From contig NZ_AP022834.1 in NCBI RefSeq assembly GCF_013394385.1, positions 2,418,001 to 2,482,000 of the forward strand: a DNA stretch of 64,000 nt, given 5' to 3'. The notes below the pieces were generated by a model, which saw nothing but the letters and a program-made list of their open reading frames with translations, was not told where the DNA came from and did no database searches. A program made the position numbers and the translations under genes. Below are positions 55,556-62,365 of this stretch, one piece after another. The stretch comes from Kocuria sp. TGY1127_2 (lineage in GTDB: Bacteria > Actinomycetota > Actinomycetes > Actinomycetales > Micrococcaceae). The number at the start of each line of letters is the position of its first letter. Within the stretch, counting starts at the first letter, position 1.

Positions 55556-55966
55556 GACCGGCATAGTGGCGACCAGCCTGGACGAGGCGGCTGAGTATGG
55601 AAATTTCGTCATACACAACCGCTTTGGCCAGTGAATACGGCCGGGCATCACGCACAAACCCGCCACCTCGGGCGGGGGCGCGCACAAAACTGCCACCTCG
55701 ACCCTCGACTACAGAAAGGAACCGGCAGGAACCGGAAAACATCCGAGGAAACTCACCGTGACGGTGAGAAGAAAACCATAGAAGCACCCCTCAGGGGTAT
55801 TCCGTCCGGAGGACCATTCGCCTCCAGGGCTACGGTGATCTTGAGACGATGGGCCGTTTCCCAGGGGTCAAGGCCCTTGCCCAGATTCCTTTTGCTCCCG
55901 TTCCGCGGCGGCAGCCATTGACTCGCTCGCCAGTTCAGCCGTCATCACGACGACCCTTTCCTCGCC
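55556..55966. other. Intergenic region mgtE / sulfatase gene (411 bp)
   Basis: No supported gene. It contains a pair of 20-bp repeats (55651-55700) and a 6-bp-stem hairpin (55659-55675). On the minus strand a short frame (about 55955-55880) reads MTAELASESMAAAAEREQ before a stop; it could be a decayed gene end but has no support. Confidence 0.45.
55651..55700. repeat. Two 20-bp imperfect direct repeats with 30-bp period
   Basis: CGCACAAACCCGCCACCTCG (55651-55670) and CGCACAAAACTGCCACCTCG (55681-55700) agree at 18 of 20 positions. They might be a relic of a multi-repeat transposon end, or a regulatory site; no transposase gene is nearby. Confidence 0.6.
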
Positions 55967-57508
55967 CTAGCCTGACCAGGCCTTGGAATAGAAGTCCTTG
56001 GACCGGGAATCCAGAAGTTCGCGGTATGCGTCCGGATCCAAGGCTTGGGCAGAGCCTTCAGGGATCTGCGAGGTGAAAGCTGACACTCCTAGTCCCGCCT
56101 GATGGTCTTTGAGCTGGAGACCCGCGGCTTCCAAGATCGTGGGGTACATGTTCAATTGGTCCACGGGGGCGCGAAGATTTCGGTTCTTGTTTTCTCCCGG
56201 AACCCAAATGCGGTTGAAGATCGAACGATTGGGGTTGTTGTCCAACTGCTCGTGGAACGCGTCGCCCGCGCTCATGTGCTTCAGGTGGTCACCCATGATC
56301 ACAACCGACGTGTCATCGAGGTAGCCCTTTTCCTTCATGTAGTCCACGAATCCGGTGACCTGGTCCATGGAACAGGCGTAAACGGACGTGACGTCGCTGT
56401 TCGTGTCCACATTGCAGTAGTCGAAGATGTGCACCGGCTCGTGCGTATCCAAGGTCAGCATGGACAGGTTGAAGGGTTGTCCGGTCTGTTCCGACTCGGC
56501 GTGGAGCTGATCGATCTCGTCCTTGGCATGAGCCATCAGACGCTCGTCGCTCAAACCCCAGTCGCTCCGGAAGTTCTTCTCCGGCTCACCAGCGGCGCGC
56601 CAGTCGTTGAGGTCCTTCTCCTCGGAGTAGCCGTGGCTGCCCAGGAAGGTGTCTTTGGAAGCAAAGGACCCATTGGCCCCGCCCATGAAGACGTTCTTGT
56701 AGCCGTGGTCCGCGAGGACATTGCCTGCGCAGTTGACACCGCCCAGGTACGAAGCCTGCGACTCCTCTGACTTCCCGATGGATCCGCTGCCCTCACCGAT
56801 GCCCGGCCCCTTGAGCGGAATTCCGCACTGCGTGGACGTCAGCCCCGCCATGGTCCAGCCTCCGCCCTCGTACTGCTGCAACCCGTCGACGCTCTGCCAA
56901 CCTTCGGACTCTTGGGTAGCGCCTTCGAGAGATTTGAAAGCATCCTTCTCGAAGAGCTGATCGTCGGTCAGGGTCTGCTCACCTGACTCAAGGTAAATGG
57001 TCACCAAGTTGTTCTTTTTCGAATCGTCGGTGACTTCCGGCTCGGCGTAGTAGTCGCCCATGTCGTACTTGGAATTGGCGGACTTGATGTAGTCGCTCAT
57101 GCCGACCGTGGTGGCAAATGCCGAACCGCCGCCAACGGTCAAAGCGAGGACCAGAACGGTTGAGATCGAGCGCCTGACCCACGGACGGCGCCGCTTCGTC
57201 TTGTCCCCACCGTTGCGCCGCAGCTTGCGCAATCGGAAATGCCGCCAGACAGCGATACCGACGGTAATGAGGACCGGGGCAACTCCGATACCGAGGATGC
57301 CCATCCAGACAATGGCTCCGCCACCGCCGTCGGTTTGAACCGACACGAGGTTCAGGAGCATCTGCCCCACGGAGATCTTGCCCCAGAAGAAACGAATACC
57401 AAGTCCTGCGATGAGGAGCGTGAGGCCCAGCCAAATCAGCACGTAAACGAGGATGCCCCCGGTGACTACGCCGACTCGTCGGCTCACATCAAGAAACCGA
57501 CTGGACAT
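55967..57508 (-). CDS. LTA synthase/phosphoglycerol transferase-type sulfatase
   Basis: 513 aa. About three N-terminal membrane segments (about 15-38, 66-88 and 113-134), then an extracytoplasmic alkaline-phosphatase-like domain with LVTIYLESGEQ (metal Glu E174), the catalytic Thr region WTMAGLTSTQCGIPL (T224), THEPVHIFDYCN and VVIMGDHLKHMSAG (metal Asp/His). This is the LtaS/OpgB fold that transfers phosphoglycerol to glycolipid or glucan. The exact product (lipoteichoic acid-like polymer or decorated glycan) is unknown. Several Cys in the extracytoplasmic part suggest disulfides. It converges with mgtE. Confidence 0.9.
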   Translation of the reverse strand: MSSRFLDVSRRVGVVTGGILVYVLIWLGLTLLIAGLGIRFFWGKISVGQMLLNLVSVQTDGGGGAIVWMGILGIGVAPVLITVGIAVWRHFRLRKLRRNGGDKTKRRRPWVRRSISTVLVLALTVGGGSAFATTVGMSDYIKSANSKYDMGDYYAEPEVTDDSKKNNLVTIYLESGEQTLTDDQLFEKDAFKSLEGATQESEGWQSVDGLQQYEGGGWTMAGLTSTQCGIPLKGPGIGEGSGSIGKSEESQASYLGGVNCAGNVLADHGYKNVFMGGANGSFASKDTFLGSHGYSEEKDLNDWRAAGEPEKNFRSDWGLSDERLMAHAKDEIDQLHAESEQTGQPFNLSMLTLDTHEPVHIFDYCNVDTNSDVTSVYACSMDQVTGFVDYMKEKGYLDDTSVVIMGDHLKHMSAGDAFHEQLDNNPNRSIFNRIWVPGENKNRNLRAPVDQLNMYPTILEAAGLQLKDHQAGLGVSAFTSQIPEGSAQALDPDAYRELLDSRSKDFYSKAWSG

Positions 57509-57866
57509 GGCATTACCTCGCGTTTCGACTTTCCCTAGTTCTCAGAGGACTGTTGGCACCCATATCTCATTATTCGGGCACATATAATCCTGGCTACCGT
57601 ACACTACCCGTTCACGGATGGTTAACCTATTTGTGGCGTATCGCTCAGCCTGGCCAGATCCGTATTCCGAGCCCCTCGGCGGCATTGATGGGATTCGCGC
57701 GCGTGCGGAGGCTATGGATTTTTCTCAGAGCGACACGCCACGGGAAGAGCGATTCCTCAACCATTCGGTTGGTCCAGTCTTCAATCTTTTGCCCGATGTT
57801 CCGCAGGCTCGCGGCTTGGTTGAGTTGTATCCGCAACACACAGCTCATCCGAGGAAGGAACCTCCC
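57509..57866. other. Divergent intergenic region sulfatase / DUF2871 (358 bp)
   Basis: No gene supported. A TATAAT hexamer at 57583-57588 lacks a well-spaced -35. A long in-frame extension of the DUF2871 gene (to 57618) reads through this region but has no SD and does not fit the family. A strong SD GAGGAAGGAA (57851-57860) precedes the chosen DUF2871 start. Confidence 0.45.
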
Positions 57867-58313
57867 GTGAAAAAACTATTGAATGCGGCATTCATCTACA
57901 TGCTCATCGGCGTACTGTCCGGACTGTTCTACAGGGAATTCGCCAAGGCCAATGACTTCCCTGACGGGCAGTTCACACAACTCAGCCTGGTGCACACCCA
58001 TCTGCTCACCCTCGGCTTCATCGTCTTGCTGATCGTCTTGGTTCTCGAGAAGGTTTTCGGCATCTCGGAGAGCCGGAAGTTGTTCACCTGGTTCTTCTGG
58101 CTCTACAACATCGGCGTGGTACTCACCTGTGCCATGCTCGCGTGGCACGGTTCGCTGACAGTTCTCGGCAAAGAATCGAGCGCCATGATCTCCGGAATCG
58201 CGGGACTCGGACACATTTCAATTTCCGCCGGCATGATCGTGCTCTTCATCGCGCTTCGTCGCGCGATTTCGAAGGCCACCGAGAACCGTTCTGAGCCCCG
58301 CCTGGACGCCTGA
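57867..58313 (+). CDS. DUF2871 family membrane protein
   Basis: 148 aa, four membrane helices (about 5-22, 42-64, 75-97 and 110-132). Starts MKKLLNAAFIYMLIGVLSGLFYREFAKAND and has a SLVHTHLLTLGFIVLLIVLVLEKVF block, features of DUF2871, a four-helix family of unknown function. GTG start with a strong SD (GAGGAAGGAA). It is followed 3 bp later by a decayed MFS transporter gene, suggesting an old operon. Confidence 0.88.
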   Translation: MKKLLNAAFIYMLIGVLSGLFYREFAKANDFPDGQFTQLSLVHTHLLTLGFIVLLIVLVLEKVFGISESRKLFTWFFWLYNIGVVLTCAMLAWHGSLTVLGKESSAMISGIAGLGHISISAGMIVLFIALRRAISKATENRSEPRLDA

Positions 58314-58316
58314 AAT

Positions 58317-58854
58317 ATGGGCATCTCAGCAACCACGCACGAAAACGCTCCGACCACGAAACAGTGGATCGGGCTGGCCACGCTCGCCGCGGGACTGGGT
58401 TTGTTCGTTCTCGACAGAACCATTGTGGAGGCTCGCACTCCCCACGATCATCGGCGTCATAGCGCTGGCGGTGCTGACCACCGGTGAAACGTCCAGCTGG
58501 TTGGTCGCGGTACCGCTGACCCTCTACGGATTGGGGCTCAGCCTGGCCTCCGCGCAATTCACAAGCACCGTTCTGCGTGACGTACCGAAAGAGGAGTCGG
58601 GACCGGGATTGGCAGTTCAGTCCACTGTCCGCAAAATAGGGACCGCCCTCGTCGGCGCCATTCTTTCGATCGGGATGGCGGCGAGGTGGCCTGCGAGGCT
58701 CTCGGGTGTCGATATCGACGGCTCGGATGCGGATGCAGTTTCGGATGCAACCCGATGGGCGCTCATCGTCGCGGTGATCTTCCTCGCCCTCGAATTCATC
58801 GGTGCCGTGCGCATTCGGAAGCAAGACCCCTCGAGAAAAGCCTCAACCCGGTGA
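58317..58854 (+). pseudogene. MFS (DHA2-type) transporter, internally deleted and frameshifted
   Basis: An ATG at 58317 opens MGISATTHENAPTTKQWIGLATLAAGLGLFVLDRTIVEA, the N-terminus and first helix of a 14-helix MFS drug transporter (compare LDxTIVxxALPTII). The frame then shifts by one near 58425-58430: the next residues, ALPTIIGV, occur in another frame. These continue straight into a late part of the protein (VPLTLYGLGLSLASAQFTSTVLRDVPKEESGPGLAVQSTVRKIG and helix 14). About 300 residues between helix 1 and the late helices are missing. One large deletion plus a frameshift has destroyed the gene. Confidence 0.85.
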
Positions 58855-59017
58855 CGCCGGGCACGACGAGGATCTGTACGGAATCCGATCGATGCCGAGC
58901 ACTCGCTCTACGAGCGGGATTTCGTCAATCCGGTCCTTTCCCACAGTTTGCGCCAGAGCGACTACGGAGGTCAGCCCGATTTCAGAGCGAGCACAGCGAC
59001 TCGTGGATCCGCTGGTG

Positions 59018-59851
59018 TCAGTCGTGGTCCGTCAGGAGCGCGGCGTACCCTTCGCGGAAAGTCGGATATTGAAGCTCCCGCACCAGTGAGTGCGCCAAGG
59101 AACCATCCAGCGTTTTTCCGAGATCGCGACGCCCCGTTTCCGGCGCAGCCGGTGGCTCGGGGACCCCCAAGAGAGATGCAATGTGGTCCGCGACCTCCCC
59201 CAGGGGAGCGGCTGCCCTGTCGACCGCGTGAACGATCGACGGAGGGTTGTCGACTTCGAGTATTCTTTCGACCACCGTCACCAGATCGTCCCGATGTATG
59301 CGGTTTGTCATTCGTTCACGCACGAGGGGTACTCCACGGCGGACGCGGTCTATCAGGGCACCGCGGCCCGGACCGTAGATTCCGGCCGGCCGTATAATCG
59401 TCACGTTACGGAACAGGCAAGTGACCAGCCCTTCGGCTTCCAAGAGAATCCGGGAGGTTTCCCTCCGGGGCCGTGGCACGGTTTCTTCCGTGATGGTCTC
59501 GCCGTCGCTCTGGCCAAAAACCCCGGTCGAGGAGATTAGCACGACCCTAGGTTGCTCGTCGTTTTCACTCCCTCCCAGCACGCGAGCCAACCCGTGCAGG
59601 CCCCCGAGATGCGTGTGAGCGTATGCGTCTGCACCGGGCGCATCCGTCGTCAGGGAAACAACCACCGCGTCCGGTTTCGGGATTCTCGTACTTCCCGGAT
59701 TCGTCAGGTCCAAGCTCATCGGAGAGATCTCGGCAGGCAAGAGTTCCGCTCGGCGCCGAATCCCAGTCGCTCGCCAGCCGCTCCTGACCAGGCGTTGACC
59801 CAGGCAGATTCCTACGTCACCGCACCCCGCAAGCACAACACTGCGGCCCAT
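59018..59851 (-). CDS. NAD(P)-binding epimerase/dehydratase-like protein
   Basis: 277 aa. Atypical extended SDR with Rossmann start SVVLAGCGDVGICLGQRL (GxGxxG), VVLISSTGVFGQSDGETITEET, IIRPAGIYGPGRGALIDRVRRG and NRIHRDDLVTVVERILE. The YxxxK pair is not clear, so it may be a nucleotide-binding or atypical enzyme (YeeZ-like). Its start shares one base with the ohrR stop (TGATG), so it is translationally coupled to ohrR and may belong to the peroxide response. Confidence 0.85.
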   Translation of the reverse strand: MGRSVVLAGCGDVGICLGQRLVRSGWRATGIRRRAELLPAEISPMSLDLTNPGSTRIPKPDAVVVSLTTDAPGADAYAHTHLGGLHGLARVLGGSENDEQPRVVLISSTGVFGQSDGETITEETVPRPRRETSRILLEAEGLVTCLFRNVTIIRPAGIYGPGRGALIDRVRRGVPLVRERMTNRIHRDDLVTVVERILEVDNPPSIVHAVDRAAAPLGEVADHIASLLGVPEPPAAPETGRRDLGKTLDGSLAHSLVRELQYPTFREGYAALLTDHD

Positions 59852-60300
59852 CAGCCGCGCCCGGGTTCAAAAGCTTCGGCAACCCCGTTGAGTTGGCTCT
59901 TGAATGATGAATAGCTTTCGGGTTCGAGGGAGAATCTGGCCCAGACCTTTTCCGGAACGGCCTCGGCAGGGCGTTGGAGTTCCCGGCCCTGTTCGGTCAG
60001 GCCAATGAGTCGACGCCGCTCGTCATGAGGGTCCCGCCGCCGCACCACGAGGCCTCGTTGCTCAAGGCGACGCAGCACCGGAGTCAGGGTTCCGCTGTCC
60101 AGGCCGAGGAGTTCGCCGATTTGCCCCACGCTTTGGGGCTCATTCGATTGCCAGAGCGCAAGCATCACCAGGTACTGCGGATAAGTGAGACCCAATTCAT
60201 CCAATAACGGCCGGTACGCGCGGACCATGGCGTGGCTGGCCCGATACAGGCTGAAGCACAGCTGGTTGTCCAGGGCCAAGGGTGATTTCGAATTCGACAC
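59851..60300 (-). CDS. ohrR: Organic-peroxide-sensing MarR-family repressor OhrR
   Basis: 149 aa. Winged-helix MarR fold with VGQIGELLGLDSGTLTPVLRRLEQRGLV (recognition helix) and RRRDPHDERRRLIGLTEQG (wing). The redox-sensing Cys15 sits in the characteristic LDNQLCFSLYRAS. Organic peroxides oxidise this Cys and release the repressor from the ohr operator. GTG start with a weak SD. Divergent from ohr across the operator at 60332-60349; co-transcribed with the SDR-like gene downstream (1-bp overlap). Confidence 0.94.
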   Translation of the reverse strand: MSNSKSPLALDNQLCFSLYRASHAMVRAYRPLLDELGLTYPQYLVMLALWQSNEPQSVGQIGELLGLDSGTLTPVLRRLEQRGLVVRRRDPHDERRRLIGLTEQGRELQRPAEAVPEKVWARFSLEPESYSSFKSQLNGVAEAFEPGRG

Positions 60301-60321
60301 AACCCAATTCTAGCAAAATGG

Positions 60322-60351
60322 TTGACGCTTTTATATTGCACCCAATATAGT
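60322..60351 (+). promoter_or_regulatory. ohr promoter with OhrR operator
   Basis: TTGACG (60322-60327) and TATAGT (60346-60351) are spaced by 18 bp. Overlapping the spacer and -10 is the palindrome TATATTG-CACC-CAATATA (60332-60349), the size and AT-rich style expected for an OhrR dimer. Binding would block ohr transcription and likely ohrR's own. Confidence 0.75.
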
Positions 60352-60381
60352 CGTGCTTTAAGGAATCACTAAGGAGACCCC

Positions 60382-60801
60382 ATGGAACCGCTTTACACTG
60401 CAGAAGCACTCAGCACAGGAAATGGCCGCTCCGGGCACGTTCGCTCGAGTGACGGCACCATCTCCATCGATCTGGCTCCGCCCCAGGAGATGGGTGGCAG
60501 CGGAGAGGGCAGCAATCCCGAGCAGCTTTTCGCTGCGGGCTACGCGGCCTGTTTCCATTCGGCTCTTCAGACGGTCGCGAAATCGGCTCACAAGAAACTC
60601 GGAGATTCCGCCGTTGGCGCGCGCGTCTCCATCGGCAAAGAGGGTGAAGGATTCGGCCTGTCGGTCGTCTTGGAAGTCGTCGTCCCCGACCTTCCCGTTG
60701 AGGAGTCCCAAGAACTGGCGGACCAAGCGCACCAGGTTTGCCCCTATTCCCGCGCGACCCGCGGGAACATCGACGTGCAACTGAACGTCACCGACCAGTA
60801 G
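60382..60801 (+). CDS. ohr: Organic hydroperoxide resistance protein (Ohr)
   Basis: 139-aa OsmC/Ohr thiol peroxidase. The catalytic cysteines C57 (AAGYAACFHSAL) and C120 (HQVCPYSRATRGNIDV) are both present. It reduces fatty-acid and other organic hydroperoxides in the cytoplasm using dihydrolipoyl or similar thiols. SD AAGGAGA. Divergent from its repressor gene ohrR. Confidence 0.96.
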   Translation: MEPLYTAEALSTGNGRSGHVRSSDGTISIDLAPPQEMGGSGEGSNPEQLFAAGYAACFHSALQTVAKSAHKKLGDSAVGARVSIGKEGEGFGLSVVLEVVVPDLPVEESQELADQAHQVCPYSRATRGNIDVQLNVTDQ

Positions 60802-60863
60802 ACAACACGCAGAAGGCCGCAGGCGTGACATTTTCTGCCACACCCCGGCGTCACTTAAGCTAC

Positions 60864-60906
60864 GCCCCTATCTGCCGAAACCACGATGGCTTCAGCAAAT
60901 AGGGGC
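60864..60906. terminator. Terminator hairpin between convergent ohr and esterase genes
   Basis: 8-bp outer arms (GCCCCTAT / ATAGGGGC) extended by a partly paired inner stem (CTGCCGAAACC / GGCTTCAGC). Lies 62 bp after ohr and 49 bp from the end of the esterase gene. Confidence 0.65.
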
Positions 60907-60955
60907 ATATTGCTGTCTGCATCACCACCGAACCGACTGCTTTACAGACCTTCCC

Positions 60956-61984
60956 TCAGGCGCTCCCCGGTTCGCCGACGTCACCCACGTCCGCGTCGGC
61001 CGTCTCATCGATGATGTCCAGGATGTTGTTGAAGTGTTCCGATTGGGCGTCGACCAGAGAGCCATGCGAATCCCCGTCCATGAGGCGCAGACTCCCCCGA
61101 CCGCCCGCCTTCTTGACGGCATCGATGTACCGCCGGGAGTTCTCGGGTGAAACGACCTGATCCGCAGTGCCGTGGACCGCGACGACCGGCAGAGTGTTGT
61201 CGATGTTCTGTATGGGATCGACGTCGGAATAACGGGCCGCGATCTGGTCGGGTGTGCCGCCGAGGGCGTTGACGATGTTGGTATCCCCGTGAGTCGCCGC
61301 ATACGTCAGGTCAAGCGGACCGGCCAAGGAAACCACCCTCGTCGGCACGAATCGAGGGTGGGCACCGAGCTCATGCTCTTGCTTCGAATCTCGAGTCCCG
61401 GCCCACATGGCCAACTGGGCCCCAGCACTGTGACCGACCACCAGCTCATCGTCAGTCGTGAATTCCGGGTGCTTCTTACTGAGCTCCGGGATGAAGTCCA
61501 GCGCGGACGCGACGTCCGTGAACGTCGTCGGCCAGCCACCGCCTGAGCCCACCCGTCGGTACTCGATGTTGTATACCGCCATCCCCCGGTCGACCAGGGA
61601 CTCGGCGTACGCGTCGAAGGATTCCGCCCCGATAGTGTTTTGCCATGCACCGCCATGGATCAGAACGACCAACGGCACCGACTTGGCGTCGTGCTTACCG
61701 GCGGGAAGATAGAGATCGCCCCAGTTCTGAGACGGATCTCCCTCTCCGTTGACTGGATAATTGATCCTTTTCGTCAGGGGCTCATCACGCTGGACGACCG
61801 TTTCCTCTGCATTCGACGAGGAAGGCTGCTGCGATGCAGGGGCCGAGGAGGAGCTGGCCGAATGATCTCGCTGGCCCTGTGGATCTCCCGCGGCACACGA
61901 GGCAAGGAGGAACGTGAGAGTCAGCCCAACCGCGACTCTTCGGGTCCGAGAGGCCAAGGCATGGGAGGAATTCATGGCAGACAT
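60956..61984 (-). CDS. Lipoprotein esterase, alpha/beta hydrolase (BD-FAE/Lip-like)
   Basis: 342 aa. Signal peptide with lipobox TFLLASC (Cys about 30), a Ser-rich linker (about 35-75), then an alpha/beta-hydrolase domain with VVLIHGGAWQNT (oxyanion HGGxW), nucleophile elbow VVGHSAGAQLAM, an acid in the VVAVHGTADQVVSPEN segment, and the catalytic His in MDGDSHGSL. Resembles the acyl-esterase/kynurenine formamidase-like group, anchored outside. Start ATG 61984 with an AGGAAG SD; 61975 is an alternative. Confidence 0.9.
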   Translation of the reverse strand: MSAMNSSHALASRTRRVAVGLTLTFLLASCAAGDPQGQRDHSASSSSAPASQQPSSSNAEETVVQRDEPLTKRINYPVNGEGDPSQNWGDLYLPAGKHDAKSVPLVVLIHGGAWQNTIGAESFDAYAESLVDRGMAVYNIEYRRVGSGGGWPTTFTDVASALDFIPELSKKHPEFTTDDELVVGHSAGAQLAMWAGTRDSKQEHELGAHPRFVPTRVVSLAGPLDLTYAATHGDTNIVNALGGTPDQIAARYSDVDPIQNIDNTLPVVAVHGTADQVVSPENSRRYIDAVKKAGGRGSLRLMDGDSHGSLVDAQSEHFNNILDIIDETADADVGDVGEPGSA

Positions 61985-62111
61985 TGTGCGACTTGCTTCC
62001 TGACGCAGAACCGATGCAGTCCTGCCCCTTGGATAGTGAGGGATCATCTTTATAAGTGCTACACATCACCGTATCAATGTCACGGAACATCACGTCAAGG
62101 TTTTTCTTGTT

Positions 62112-62336
62112 ATGGGTGATTTCCATTCTCGAACCGACCTTCGGAGAAGATATCCACAGATTGACGAATCCACCCTCACCGGCTTCCTCCAGGATCTAAT
62201 ATCTCTGTCCAAGACCAAGCGGTCGGGCCAGACGCCATTGACCGTCGGTCCGGATACCGGCGGTTCCGGGCTGATGACATCAGTTAAAGAACTCACTGAG
62301 AGCTATCTGCTCGAAATACTGGAAAATCCGGGATGA
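62112..62336 (+). CDS. Small hypothetical protein upstream of the surface adhesin
   Basis: 74 aa, no signal peptide or membrane segment. Polar N-terminus (MGDFHSRTDLRRRYPQIDE), a Gly/Ser middle and a helical C-terminus (VKELTESYLLEILENPG). Weak SD (AAGG). The stop lies 29 bp before the adhesin ATG, on the same strand. It matches no family I know and may be spurious; its position suggests it could be a leader or partner gene for the adhesin. Confidence 0.35.
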   Translation: MGDFHSRTDLRRRYPQIDESTLTGFLQDLISLSKTKRSGQTPLTVGPDTGGSGLMTSVKELTESYLLEILENPG

Positions 62337-62365
62337 CTGTTTCATACCTTTGGGGGAAGGGTTTC

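Noticed and set aside
55651-55700. Two-unit CRISPR-like repeat
   Set aside because: Only two imperfect copies with a 10-bp gap and no cas genes; not a CRISPR array.
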